Shown: positions 1-8,155, numbered from the stretch's first letter. The stretch: 64,000 bases of DNA from Deltaproteobacteria bacterium (GCA_013349295.1 DUZW01000009.1:1-64000), one strand, 5' to 3'. A program made the numbers and translations. The notes: a model not told the origin generated them from the letters alone.

Positions 1-1
1 A

Positions 2-271
2 GTGGGGGGTGGCGCGATCAATGTCGTTATGTCCGAAAAAGACGATCAGATAGTTATTCGTTATTCCGACAATGGAAGCGGCATGCCCCCGGAGGTGAGA
101 GCGAAAATCTTTGAGCCTTTTTACACTACCAAGGAGCGCGGCAAAGAGACTGGCCTCGGAATGGCGATCATCAATGACATTATTGTCGATCACAATGGAA
201 AAATAATCTGTGAGTCTGAACAAGGCAAGGGAACCACGTTCACAATTACGCTGCCGATACTAAAAAATTAA
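2..271 (+). CDS. Sensor histidine kinase, C-terminal fragment (cut by window edge)
   Basis: This is the ATP-binding end of a two-component sensor kinase; the dimerisation and sensor parts lie before the window. The GHKL boxes are visible in order: an N/G1-type stretch DNGSGMPPE, an F box IFEPFYTT and a G2 box TGLGMAI. The ending GTTFTITLP is typical of HATPase_c domains. The first in-frame GTG at base 2 is not a true start. The next gene, a DtxR-type regulator, begins 34 bp later on the same strand and could be co-transcribed. The sensed signal cannot be judged. Confidence 0.85.
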   Translation: MGGGAINVVMSEKDDQIVIRYSDNGSGMPPEVRAKIFEPFYTTKERGKETGLGMAIINDIIVDHNGKIICESEQGKGTTFTITLPILKN

Positions 272-305
272 AAATCATTCCGCATATTTGTGGTAGGAGT
301 TGCCG

Positions 306-977
306 ATGAAAGCTATATACGTAACCGATGAAATTCTTGAAACAATCTGGCGTTTTGAAGAAAAGGGCCGCTGCACCGTGGAAGCTGTCAAGGCTGAGCA
401 TGAAAATGAAAATGGCTATGTCGTAGATGATGAGGTTTTGTCTGAACTTGAAAAGATGGGGCTGGTAAAAATCAACGGCCCTGATATTTGCATGACAGAA
501 ATGGGCCGGGATCAGGCAAGGCCGATCATCCGCAGACACCGATTGGCCGAACGCCTTCTCGTAGATGTGCTGGGCATGCCGTTTGACGAAATAGAGGAAT
601 CAGCCTGCGAATATGAACACACCCTGGCGCCAGGCCTCACCGAGGCTATCTGCACCCTGCTCGGCCACCCGAAAGAGTGCCCGCACGGGTCCGCCATTCC
701 TGAAGGCGAGTGCTGTCATCGTTCTGAAAGTTCAGTGAAATCGTTTGTGAATCCGGTCACGACCATGGAGATTGGCGACGAAGTAAGGATTTCTTTCATT
801 CGCAAGGAAGACCCGGTGCTGATCGGCAAGCTCGTCTCTTTTGGCATCGCCCCAGGGAAGAGGATCAAAATTCGTCAGAAATTTCCGGCATATGTCCTCC
901 AGGTAGAGAACACCCAGATTGCCTTGGAACAGGATATTGCCGCAGATATTTATGGCGTGAAAGTATCGCGTCCTTGA
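306..977 (+). CDS. DtxR/MntR-family metal-dependent regulator with FeoA-like domain
   Basis: A 223-residue cytoplasmic transcription factor. Residues 1-65 form a winged helix; residues about 66-140 match the metal-binding dimerisation domain, with the family pattern RRHRLAERLLVDVLG followed by EEsaCEyEHtlapgltEai and the pair HPKECPHG. Residues about 150-223 are an SH3-like FeoA domain. Family members bind Fe(II) or Mn(II) and repress metal-uptake genes. The ATG at 306 is preferred over a TTG at 300 because GGAGT lies about 8 bases before it. No obvious operator or metal transporter is adjacent, so the regulon is unknown. Confidence 0.88.
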   Translation: MKAIYVTDEILETIWRFEEKGRCTVEAVKAEHENENGYVVDDEVLSELEKMGLVKINGPDICMTEMGRDQARPIIRRHRLAERLLVDVLGMPFDEIEESACEYEHTLAPGLTEAICTLLGHPKECPHGSAIPEGECCHRSESSVKSFVNPVTTMEIGDEVRISFIRKEDPVLIGKLVSFGIAPGKRIKIRQKFPAYVLQVENTQIALEQDIAADIYGVKVSRP

Positions 978-1003
978 ATTGCTCAGTCAACTACCGTTCC
1001 TAA

Positions 1004-1573
1004 AAGCATGGACAATTATTCCCAAGCAATGGTGGCCGCACGAAGTTTAACCGGGTCATCCAGGGCTACCCCAAAACGCATTGGCTCAAACTGTTTCGAC
1101 CGATTCTCGAACAAGCCCGGGTCAAGGAAAGAAAGTCCAACGCCGGTGTCAGTGGCTATGATGCGGTTTTGCTGTTCAAGATGCTGATTTTGCAGTCGCT
1201 GTACAACCTTTCCGACGAGTCCATGGAATATCAGGTTCTGGATCGATATGCTTGCGAGGGCAAGAAAATAACCCCGTATATTGCCGTGGGCCGGGAGCAG
1301 CACAACCAGTCGCCATTTGATCGGTTCAGCGAGCCGCCGACCTTGCCGGAGAATGCGGATTCCGTGACGCGAATGCGGCATAGACTGAAAACAAAGGACG
1401 GCAAAAGTATCTACGCGTTGCGCAAGGTCACCTCGGAGCCTGTCTTCGGGGTCATTAAGGCGGTGATGGGGTTCAGGAGTTTTCTGTTGCGCGGATATGA
1501 GGCAGCACAAGGGGAGTGGTTCCTCGTCTGCATGGCCTATAGCCTGAAAAAGCTGCACATCTTGGCCGGATAG
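1004..1573 (+). pseudogene. Chimeric transposase remnant (IS5-type N-terminus joined to IS1182-type C-terminus)
   Basis: One open frame runs from the stop at 1001 to a stop at 1573, but the upstream half has no start codon. Up to about base 1250 the translation resembles the N-terminus of IS5-family transposases (YDAVLLFKMLILQSLYNLSDESMEYQVLDRY). After that it reads like the C-terminal third of IS1182-type transposases (MRHRLKTKDGKSIYALRK ... GFRSFLLRG ... EWFLVCMAYSLKKLHIL). The catalytic centre expected between them is missing. The best reading is an in-frame deletion joining two decayed insertion sequences. It is not a functional transposase. Confidence 0.75.
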
Positions 1574-1588
1574 GTTGAGAAAGACCAG

Positions 1589-1634
1589 TGGTTATCATGG
1601 AATCCATGGATAACCATCCGCAGGACACCTGCGG
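1589..1634. other. Two hairpins downstream of the transposase remnant
   Basis: Bases 1589-1615 form a 12-bp hairpin with one bulge (TGGTTATC-ATGG against CCAT-GGATAACCA). Bases 1618-1634 form a perfect 7-bp hairpin, CCGCAGG-ACA-CCTGCGG. A similar CCGCAG...CTGCGG hairpin in the same orientation lies at 3722-3736, on the far side of the AAA+ gene pair. They may be ends of decayed insertion sequences or transcription terminators; neither has a T-tract. Confidence 0.35.
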
Positions 1635-1751
1635 GTAAACAGCACGAGGGTTACAGCAACAATTTACCCAACCGGAATCAATTCGGGGAGACCTCATATA
1701 ATTATATCACGGGAAACCCCGACAGACTCCTAGATAATTTGGTTCCCCCTC

Positions 1752-3308
1752 CTACTCTTTCACTTCCCGTAGAACATCAATCTCCCTCACCATGGTTAGC
1801 CCATTCATTCGGCAATAGGCTGCGGTACAGTCAATAAGGGCGATGGCCCGGCCCGGAAGAAACTGGGTATTGCCTGACTTGCCGCTAAGCCTGATCGCCG
1901 CAGACAAGGCACTGTCGTCAATTTCTATGTGGTGGTGCTGTTCAAAGCTTGACCGGACACCGCGCATAATTTCAAGCGTGCTTTCCGGTGAAGGCTCATC
2001 GAGCACAATGGTTTTAAACCTTCTGGTCAAGGCCGTATCCATGGCAAGATGATCGGCACCCGCAAAGGTAGTGGCGCCAATCAAGGGAAATTCGCCTCGA
2101 GACAGCACCGGTTTAAGGATGTCGCCGATGCCGAAACCGCCCTTTGCCATCCCGGCATCGAGCAGGCCATGTATCTCATCGATAAAAAGAATAATTTCAT
2201 CCTTATGCTGAGAAACCGCTTCCATAAGCTCTTCGAGCCGGGCTTCCATTTCGCCACGATATTTCGTGCCGGCCACCAAGCTGCTTAAGGAAAGTTTGTA
2301 AAGCATTCTTTCCTGCAGAACCGGCGGGACATCGCCATTAAAGAGGGCGATGGCAAAGCCTTCGACAAGGGCGGTTTTTCCAACTCCGGGATGGCCGACC
2401 AGCAAAGGGTTGTTGCTTTCTTTCTGGGCCAGGGTCTGAATTATTCTACTTATGAGGGCTTTGCTGCCGATCACCGGTTTAATCTTTTTGATATATGCCG
2501 CCGAGGTCATCAATTCGGCGAAGCGCTCCAACCTTTTATGGTGCTCACTGTCCCGGTTCAATACGGATTTTTCAAGAAATCCGTAAATTTCCACCGGCCA
2601 TTCATAGGAAGATGGGACGAAAAAATAAACCTGTTCGTTTCTGTCCCGCAGGGCGCGATACAATTCTTTTACCAACGACCTGATTTCGCCAAAAGTTGGC
2701 CCGATACTGTTTTTATCACCGATAAAATGATGGATGTCCTCAAAGATGTAGCAGGTTCGATGCTGAGAATTGTTGATAATGAACCGAAGTGCTTGCCGTG
2801 GATCTTTCAGGTTGGTGGCTTCTGGCCCGGTAAGGAGTGGAAATTGCTGAGATAGATTGGATGTCTCGAATCCAGTCGCGTTATTCCACAGAAGTGGGAT
2901 CATTTCCCGTTGTAATATGTGAGATTGCAGTTTTTCCAAGTCATGGATTGGATTCTGATAACCGTAACTGACCAGAGGCTGCGAGATGCTTCCTGCAGTA
3001 GGGATAAGATCATCGCCTTGGGGCTGATGATTGGCAACAGTCGGCTGTTCAAGCGGATATCCGTGTAAAGAAAAACTTCTTTCCCCTGCAACAATTATCT
3101 CTTTGGCAACCTTGTACAGGTCGGTGACGTCAGTGGCCAGGAGATAACCATGTCGTCGTGATTTACTTTCAATTTTTTTAACAATAAGAGGCGAGAGAGG
3201 TTGGTCGCCAGCCTGCTCCCGCAGGTCAAGCAGTTCCTGTTCACTGAGAATAAAATTGACTTGCTCAGAGGTGTTGAGACCGGATATCTGGAAGATAATT
3301 TCTTGCAT
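1752..3308 (-). CDS. Half-size Clp-like AAA+ ATPase with a degenerate Ycf46-like N-terminal domain
   Basis: A 518-residue protein. Residues about 270-518 form one AAA+ module of ClpA/ClpB NBD1 type: Walker A GHPGVGKT (about 305-312), the pore-loop region LVAGTKYRGEMEARLE, Walker B ILFIDEIH (about 372-380), sensor-1 LIGATTF and arginine residues in ALTRRF. There is no middle coiled coil and no second ATPase domain, so it is half the size of ClpB. Residues about 130-250 contain CYIFEDIHHFIGD and FFVPSSYEWPVEI, which recall the inactive first domain of Ycf46-type AAA proteins; no Walker A is visible there. The ATG at 3308 follows AGGTAGGA; an upstream in-frame codon lacks such a site. A small SAP/Rho_N-like gene lies upstream on the same strand, and IS debris flanks both. 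It may be a remodelling ATPase; the substrate is unknown. Confidence 0.8.
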   Translation of the reverse strand: MQEIIFQISGLNTSEQVNFILSEQELLDLREQAGDQPLSPLIVKKIESKSRRHGYLLATDVTDLYKVAKEIIVAGERSFSLHGYPLEQPTVANHQPQGDDLIPTAGSISQPLVSYGYQNPIHDLEKLQSHILQREMIPLLWNNATGFETSNLSQQFPLLTGPEATNLKDPRQALRFIINNSQHRTCYIFEDIHHFIGDKNSIGPTFGEIRSLVKELYRALRDRNEQVYFFVPSSYEWPVEIYGFLEKSVLNRDSEHHKRLERFAELMTSAAYIKKIKPVIGSKALISRIIQTLAQKESNNPLLVGHPGVGKTALVEGFAIALFNGDVPPVLQERMLYKLSLSSLVAGTKYRGEMEARLEELMEAVSQHKDEIILFIDEIHGLLDAGMAKGGFGIGDILKPVLSRGEFPLIGATTFAGADHLAMDTALTRRFKTIVLDEPSPESTLEIMRGVRSSFEQHHHIEIDDSALSAAIRLSGKSGNTQFLPGRAIALIDCTAAYCRMNGLTMVREIDVLREVKE

Positions 3309-3440
3309 AGTCCTACCTGTGCTACCCGCCACTGACGGACACGGCGTTAAGCGATTTTTGTAGTTCGAACGCCTCTGGACTGAGATAGAGGGTGGCGCTA
3401 TACCGACGGTTGCGATTATTGTCCACTTTATTGCCTTGTG

Positions 3441-3623
3441 CTACATCGACAGGCAATCCTTTCGCCACAGGCAGTCCGCTTGAGCACAATGATCCTTTGC
3501 CATCTGAAAGCAGGGGTTATTGCCTTCGCTTGTCTGGATCGAACGAATCAATTCCGTCTTCTTCATCTTGCTGGAATTAACTCCAATCTGCTTGGCCATT
3601 TTCTTGATTTCCATCATTTGCAT
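3441..3623 (-). CDS. Small SAP/Rho_N-like protein with Cys-rich tail
   Basis: A 60-residue protein. Residues 4-30 (MEIKKMAKQIGV ... KTELIRSIQ) match the helix-extended-helix pattern of Rho N-terminal/SAP domains, which bind nucleic acid. The tail NPCFQMAKDHCAQADCLWRKDC carries four cysteines that could bind a metal. GAGGAGG sits 7 bases before the ATG at 3623, fixing the start; a longer frame to 3710 is unsupported. It lies 132 bp upstream of the AAA+ gene on the same strand and may be its partner. The function is not established. Confidence 0.7.
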   Translation of the reverse strand: MQMMEIKKMAKQIGVNSSKMKKTELIRSIQTSEGNNPCFQMAKDHCAQADCLWRKDCLSM

Positions 3624-3862
3624 GGGGGGTGCCTCCTCTTTTAATTTCAAAAGTAATGTCGTTCGGAGATAGTGTAGACCAAACCGTTCACCTCGCGAGT
3701 TGGTTAGCAACTTCGGTTCATCCGCAGAATCTGCGGGGTAGCTGATAGTAATAAAGAGACCTGAACAGCTATCCTGTTAATGAGAAAAAAGAGTACCCCG
3801 TCTTCAAATCCGGCATTATGGGTTTCGACCAAAAAATCCAGTGTCAGAAAAGGAGAACGGGG

Positions 3863-3949
3863 ATGCTACTCAAGTTTATACTGAATCGGATTCAATTGCA
3901 TCATGGTTTTGTGTATGGTGCTGTAAATCTGCTAAATCCCCATGGCTAA
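3863..3949 (+). pseudogene. Possible ISL3-type transposase N-terminal remnant
   Basis: A 28-codon frame with a good ribosome site (AGGAG) reads MLLKFILNRIQLHHGFVYGA before a stop. This resembles the first residues of some ISL3-family transposases, but the match is short and from memory. An imperfect inverted sequence (gagtaccccgt near 3790 and acggggatgctactc near 3858) may be part of an IS end. The stretch 3624-3970 otherwise shows only the hairpin at 3722-3736 and no gene. Confidence 0.3.
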
Positions 3950-3970
3950 AGTGAGGTAGGTTGAAAAAAA

Positions 3971-5209
3971 TGGACACCAAAATTCTGACCATTCATATTA
4001 CAGAACGGAGGTGTCAACATGGAAAAGATTCCGTATGGCCGGTACACGAAGGAGTTTCGGGAAGAGGCCGCCCGGTTGGTGTTGGAGGACGGTCTTTCCG
4101 CAGGAGAAGCCGCCAAACGTCTTTCTTTGCCTAAAAGCACCTTGGAAGCCTGGGTGCGGGCGGCCAAGGCCGGAAAACTTGGCAATATCGGCAAGAATCG
4201 GCGGCCCTTGACAGAGGTTGAGGTGGAATTGGCCAAGCTCAAGCGAGAATTGGTCATGGTCAGGATGGAGCGCGATATCCTAAAAAAAAGCCGCTGCGTA
4301 CTTTGCCAAGGAATCGCTGCCCGGTACGCGCTGATGGATGAAATGCGATTCACCTATCCACTGCCGCTGCTGAGCCGAATTTTCTCGGTTTCCTTGAGCG
4401 GTTATCATGCTTGGCGCATCCGGCCCCTGTCTCGAAGGAAACAGGACGATGCCCGGTTTGGCGGTAGAGATCACAGCCGCGCACCGCCGGACCAGGGAGA
4501 GTTATGGCGTGGAGCGTTTGCAAGAAGATTTGGCGGACCATGGGGTGCAAGTAGGAGTTTGCCGGATCAAGCGTTTGCGCCGGGAACTTGGGCTTCGCTG
4601 TCGCCAGAAAAGGAAATTTAAGGCCACGACCAACTCGAAACACTCCTTGCCGGTGGCCAGCAGTCTGCTGGCTCAGGATTTTGCGGCCCCAGCCCCGAAT
4701 CTGTTCTGGTCGACCGACATCACCTACATCCCCACCGATGAGGGTTGGCTTTACCTGGCCGGACATAAGGATCTGCATACGAAAGAGATCGTCGGTTATG
4801 CCATGAGCAGTCGCATGACCAAAAATCTGGTGAGCCAGTCTCTGCTGCAAGCGGTTGCAGCCAAGCGGCCTATGGCTGGTCTTATTCATCACTCGGACCG
4901 CGGCAGTCAGTATTGTTCACGGGAATACAATAACTTACTGAAAAAATTCAAGATGCAGTCCTCCATGAGCCGCAAGGGCGACTGTTACGACAACGCCCCG
5001 ATAGAGAGCTTCTGGGGCACACTGAAAACTGAACTGATCTACCATCGGCGCTACCAAACCCGGCAAGAAGCTATCCGGGATATTCGGGAGTACATTGAGA
5101 TTTTCTATAATCGCCAAAGAAAGCAGAAAAAACTTAGTTATCTTTCCCCGGCCGCCTTTGAAAGCCGGTTTTACCAACTACAACGAGCTGCGTAATGATT
5201 TGGTGTCCA
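3971..5209 (+). mobile_element. IS3-family insertion sequence, 1,239 bp, frameshifted
   Basis: The ends are TGGACACCA at 3971 and TGGTGTCCA ending at 5209, perfect terminal 9-mers with the TG...CA tips usual in the IS3 family; the match extends with small gaps (TGGACACCAAAAT against ATTTGGTGTCCA). It encloses orfA and orfB transposase frames. No 3- to 5-bp target duplication is visible (left flank AAA, right flank CTA), which suggests later rearrangement at one end. Confidence 0.9.
4019..5195 (+). pseudogene. IS3-family transposase orfA-orfB, disrupted
   Basis: The orfA part (4019 to about 4290) has the HTH and Leu-zipper pattern ending ERDILKK. OrfB carries the DDE residues in FWSTDITYI, HHSDRGSQY and DNAPIESFWG, and ends FYQLQRAA at 5195. 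The run AAAAAAAA at 4282-4289 has one A more than the reading that would end orfA as AAAYFAKESLPGTR with TGA overlapping the orfB ATG (4334). The extra A fuses the two frames, as the usual -1 slip would. A second shift near 4457-4459 (TTT where TT would keep DDARLAVEI in frame) breaks orfB. Both changes are in homopolymers, so sequencing error is possible; as written the element is non-autonomous. Confidence 0.85.
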
Positions 5210-5312
5210 CTATTGACGAGCGACCCCAGGGTTGCCCCCGAGGGATTTTAAGTCCTCCCCTCCAGATACCTGAAATTTCAAGCAGCATTTCCAACATAAA
5301 ATATTGAAACTA

Positions 5313-5341
5313 TTGACAAAAATATGAAAGTTTGCTAGGAT
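5313..5341 (+). promoter_or_regulatory. Sigma-70-type promoter candidate upstream of the ardC-like gene
   Basis: TTGACA at 5313-5318, a 17-bp spacer and TAGGAT at 5336-5341, in AT-rich sequence. It faces the antirestriction gene and leaves an untranslated leader of about 235 bases. The rest of 5210-5583 holds the hairpin at 5349-5373 and a weak hairpin with a T-run near 5430-5455, but no gene. Confidence 0.5.
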
Positions 5342-5348
5342 AATATAT

Positions 5349-5373
5349 TGATTTCAGATTTCTTCTGAAATCA
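5349..5373. promoter_or_regulatory. Inverted repeat just downstream of the promoter (possible operator)
   Basis: A perfect 9-bp inverted repeat, TGATTTCAG at 5349-5357 and CTGAAATCA at 5365-5373, is separated by 7 bases. It begins within about 8 bases of the candidate -10 box and so would overlap or follow the transcription start. The position suits a repressor site or a leader hairpin; no cognate regulator is visible apart from the small HTH protein at 6438-6659. Confidence 0.4.
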
Positions 5374-5583
5374 TCGCACATTCAAAATCCCTAAAATCAT
5401 ATTTTCGGGCCGGTAAAGTTTGGCTTGAAATCAAGGCCAGACGGTTTTTTTATAAAATCACCGTTTCCGGCACCCTTTCTTTATCCCCCTTATATCTAAA
5501 TCCTTTCTTCCGTTGCCGCCAGAGCCGCAATTTTCTGGTGGTTTGTCATTATTTACTCAAAACACAACACTATGGAGACGAAC

Positions 5584-6441
5584 ATGAACAAAAAAGTAAA
5601 ACAAACATTGGACTGTATTATTAACAGATTCAAAACAGGCGACATCCCGGAGGCTGTTGGTTTCAGTATGTTTCCCATGGCTGATGTCCCTGCTGGACAT
5701 TGGTCAAAGCTGAACAGGACAATCATGTTCCTGTCTGGCACCCATGATGCGAGAGGATTCCGGCAGTGGCAAGAGATCGGTAGAAATGTAAAAAAAGGCA
5801 GCAAGGCCATTCATATTCTGGTCCCAAGCTTCCGAAAATTTGCGAACAAGGCGACAGGAGAAGACGAAAATGTCCTTATTGGTTTTTTGTCCCGGCCAGT
5901 GTTTCGAGTAGAGGACACTGAGGGGGAACCCTTGAGTTATGAGCAGATTGATTTGCCAAGCTTGCCCCTGCTTGAAAGAGCTAAGGAATGGGGGATTTCT
6001 GTCAAGGCTATTCCCGGAAATTACTCCTACTACGGGTATTATTCATCTTCCAGAAAAGAGATTTGCCTTGCATCCCCGGATGAGGTTAATTTCTTTCATG
6101 AATTGGCCCACTGTGCCCATGAGAGGCTGGTCGGCAAGTTGACTCCCGGTCAAAATCCGATTCAAGAAGTTGTGGCAGAGCTTTCAGCCCAGGCACTTTG
6201 TTGCCTTGTGGGTATGAGCACCAAGAAGACGATTGGCGACTCATATCTATATATTGCGCGCTATGCTGAAAAAATGGACATGAGCGTGTATACAGCTTGC
6301 CTACAGGTCTTGAATGAGACTGAAAAGGTCTTAAACTTGATAATGGATCGAGGGAAGGAGGACAATTTGTCCGGCGCAGAAGGAATGTTTATGGACGAAA
6401 AAAAAGAAGCCCCCCGGCATGGCCAGGAGGCTCAGGGTTAG
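5584..6441 (+). CDS. ArdC-like antirestriction protein (ssDNA-binding plus metallopeptidase domains)
   Basis: A 285-residue protein. The N-terminal 100 residues match the ArdC/DUF1738 ssDNA-binding domain (GHWSKLNRTIMFLSGTHDARGFRQW and KKGSKAIHILVP). The C-terminal half is a zinc-metallopeptidase-like domain with HELAH (near residue 180) and a downstream glutamate in QEVVAELSAQAL. Plasmid and integrative-element members protect incoming single-stranded DNA from restriction. The ATG at 5584 is preferred to one at 5572 because GGAG lies 9 bases before it. The stop overlaps that of the convergent HTH gene. With the integrase nearby this marks an integrative element. Confidence 0.85.
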   Translation: MNKKVKQTLDCIINRFKTGDIPEAVGFSMFPMADVPAGHWSKLNRTIMFLSGTHDARGFRQWQEIGRNVKKGSKAIHILVPSFRKFANKATGEDENVLIGFLSRPVFRVEDTEGEPLSYEQIDLPSLPLLERAKEWGISVKAIPGNYSYYGYYSSSRKEICLASPDEVNFFHELAHCAHERLVGKLTPGQNPIQEVVAELSAQALCCLVGMSTKKTIGDSYLYIARYAEKMDMSVYTACLQVLNETEKVLNLIMDRGKEDNLSGAEGMFMDEKKEAPRHGQEAQG

Positions 6442-6659
6442 GAAAGCAAGCCATGGGCGTCATGGACGCCTTCAGGTGATTTCCTGGCAGGTTTTCGTGC
6501 AGCTCTGATTTTAAGTTCACTCATTAAGATTTCCTTGTCGAAGAAGATGCTTTTAGCCAGTCTGAAAAATCCCGGAATTTGTTCCTTGTTGGAATAAACC
6601 CACTTCCCGGACCTTCCAAAAAGCAAAGCAACCTCTTCGACCGCCAGATAAGGACCCAT
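6438..6659 (-). CDS. Small HTH DNA-binding protein, excisionase/AlpA-like
   Basis: A 73-residue basic protein with one helix-turn-helix of the AlpA/excisionase type (YLAVEEVALLFGRSGKWVY followed by a short wing). GGAGG 7 bases before the ATG at 6659 fixes the start; an upstream in-frame codon is unsupported. It lies between the ArdC-like gene (convergent, 4-bp overlap) and the integrase (divergent), the usual place for a recombination directionality factor or small regulator. Which of the two roles it plays is not decided by sequence. Confidence 0.65.
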   Translation of the reverse strand: MGPYLAVEEVALLFGRSGKWVYSNKEQIPGFFRLAKSIFFDKEILMSELKIRAARKPARKSPEGVHDAHGLLS

Positions 6660-6860
6660 AACGACCTCCGTCATGTATCCCTATCCACCTAACCTTAATT
6701 TTTTTGAGTAAATTTAAATCCGCGCCACCTTAAAAACCTACTTTCTTTGATAATTCAGCATAATTCTCCACTCAGTGGAAAATCAAGGAAATTAATAGAC
6801 CGACACATTTACAGCTACAGAAAATTCGCTAAAATAAACTACGCGAAGGAGGTGATACTG

Positions 6861-7817
6861 TTGGGGCAATATTCACGAAAATTAAAAAAAGGAGCCAGGT
6901 GGTTTTATTCTGGACAGTATCTGGGACAGAAATACCATTCAAAGGCGATATTCCTTACGAAAAGAGAATATGCGGGTGCCGAGCGAGACAAACTTAAAGA
7001 ATTAGACGAATTAGCTAGAAGTCCCGTAGTCGCAATTTCACTTTTGGACCTTTTTACCCACAGGTTGGACTATCTCAACTTGACCAGAAATCAGGAGTAT
7101 TACCGAGACAACAAAAGGCTTTGCAAGCAAATGCTACAAGCATGGGGAAATATAATAGCCAATGATGTTACAAAAAGAATGGTATCCGATCTTGTTTTGA
7201 ATGAGGTTAAAAGATGCAAAAAAGAAAATCTTACTAATTCAAGGCCCAATAAGCTTTTCACCGCAGCCAGAGCATGCTTCAACTATGCAATTACAAGGTT
7301 AGGCATAGAGATGAAGAACCCATGCGATGGTTTGTCAAAACTTCCGGAAGACCGTTCTGTAAATTTTATCCCAACAGAAGAAATGATTACTGAGGTGAAA
7401 GAAATTTGTTCACCGGCACAACAATTATTAATTCAATTTGTGTATGACACCGCCTCAAGAATCAATGAAGCCATATCCCTAAGCTATAACGATGTGGCAG
7501 ACAAACATGTTGTACTGTACACCCGTAAAAGCAAAAACTCAGCTCGCTCTCCACGTTTTGTTCCAAAACCGGAATATATAAAACCAGGAGGGGAAGGCAA
7601 AGTTTTTAAAGAGTGGGATGCTTATCCTCGTTTTTTAGAGGATAAGGTTAAATCACTAAAACATCCTGCTTGGAACTGGCATGGGCTAAGGAGAAGAAGA
7701 GCAAGCATTTGGGCTAATGAAGATATGCCTTTATTCCAAATCATGATGCTACTTGGACATAGCCAGATCAGCACAACCCAAAGATATTTATTCAGCCTGG
7801 GAATAATTAAGACTTAA
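6861..7817 (+). CDS. Tyrosine recombinase / integrase
   Basis: A 318-residue site-specific recombinase. The N-terminus (MGQYSRKLKKGARWFYSGQY) is an arm-binding type domain. The catalytic residues are visible: Arg in DTASRINEAISL, HGLRR, His in LLGHSQISTTQ and the nucleophile Tyr in QRYLF. The likely start is TTG at 6861 because AAGGAGG (6846-6852) lies 8 bases before it; the frame is open further upstream but without such a site. The gene ends 84 bp before the 3' end of a tRNA-Leu, which suggests that the element inserted into that tRNA. Confidence 0.85.
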   Translation: MGQYSRKLKKGARWFYSGQYLGQKYHSKAIFLTKREYAGAERDKLKELDELARSPVVAISLLDLFTHRLDYLNLTRNQEYYRDNKRLCKQMLQAWGNIIANDVTKRMVSDLVLNEVKRCKKENLTNSRPNKLFTAARACFNYAITRLGIEMKNPCDGLSKLPEDRSVNFIPTEEMITEVKEICSPAQQLLIQFVYDTASRINEAISLSYNDVADKHVVLYTRKSKNSARSPRFVPKPEYIKPGGEGKVFKEWDAYPRFLEDKVKSLKHPAWNWHGLRRRRASIWANEDMPLFQIMMLLGHSQISTTQRYLFSLGIIKT

Positions 7818-7858
7818 GCCTTTAGCCATTCTTTAGCGAGATAAACAGAAAAACAAAA

Positions 7859-7890
7859 AAAGGGTTAACTCAAAAATGAGTTAACCCTTT
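7859..7890. terminator. Bidirectional Rho-independent terminator
   Basis: A perfect 14-bp stem (AAAGGGTTAACTCA / TGAGTTAACCCTTT) with an AAAA loop, preceded by an A-run and followed by a T-rich stretch. It separates the integrase from the convergent tRNA gene. Confidence 0.85.
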
Positions 7891-7901
7891 AATTTTATTA
7901 A

Positions 7902-7990
7902 TGGTGCCGAAGAGAAGACTCGAACTTCCACGGGCTTGCACCCACTAGGCCCTGAACCTAGCGCGTCTACCAATTCCGCCACTTCGGCAC
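7902..7990 (-). tRNA. tRNA-Leu (anticodon CAG)
   Basis: Read on the minus strand the gene folds as a class II tRNA: acceptor GTGCCGA/TCGGCAC, anticodon stem CTAGG/CCTAG around loop TTCAGGG giving CAG, a long variable arm and the T-loop TTCGAGT. CCA is encoded at the 3' end (7902-7904). The 3' end points towards the integrase, as is usual for an att-site tRNA. No second copy of the 3' end was found in the window to define the other element boundary. Confidence 0.92.
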
Positions 7991-8038
7991 ATCGTGAGAA
8001 GCGATATTAATTTTTCAGGAGGGTGTTTGTCAAGACAA

Positions 8039-8155
8039 TTTAGGAGCCGTTGAAAAATAACATGTTTTTTCTTCCCCGGTTCATTTGGGCTCCTTATAAA
8101 ACTCGCCGGATCAGCACGGTTCCTTCACGCCATTTTACAGCCACGGCTCAGCCAA
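8039..8155 (+). repeat. Dispersed palindromic repeat, copy E (diverged)
   Basis: It begins TTTAGGAGCCGTTGAAAAATAA, contains GGGCTCCTTAT and ends near CATTTTACAGCCACGGCT. The order matches the palindrome plus conserved tail described for the copy at 30957-31060. This is the most diverged recognisable copy and fills most of the gap between tRNA-Leu and ribF; no gene is seen here. Confidence 0.5.

Noticed and set aside
7818..7901. Left or right att core duplicated beside the integrase
   Set aside because: The only repeated sequence here is the terminator stem; no second copy of the tRNA 3' end is visible.
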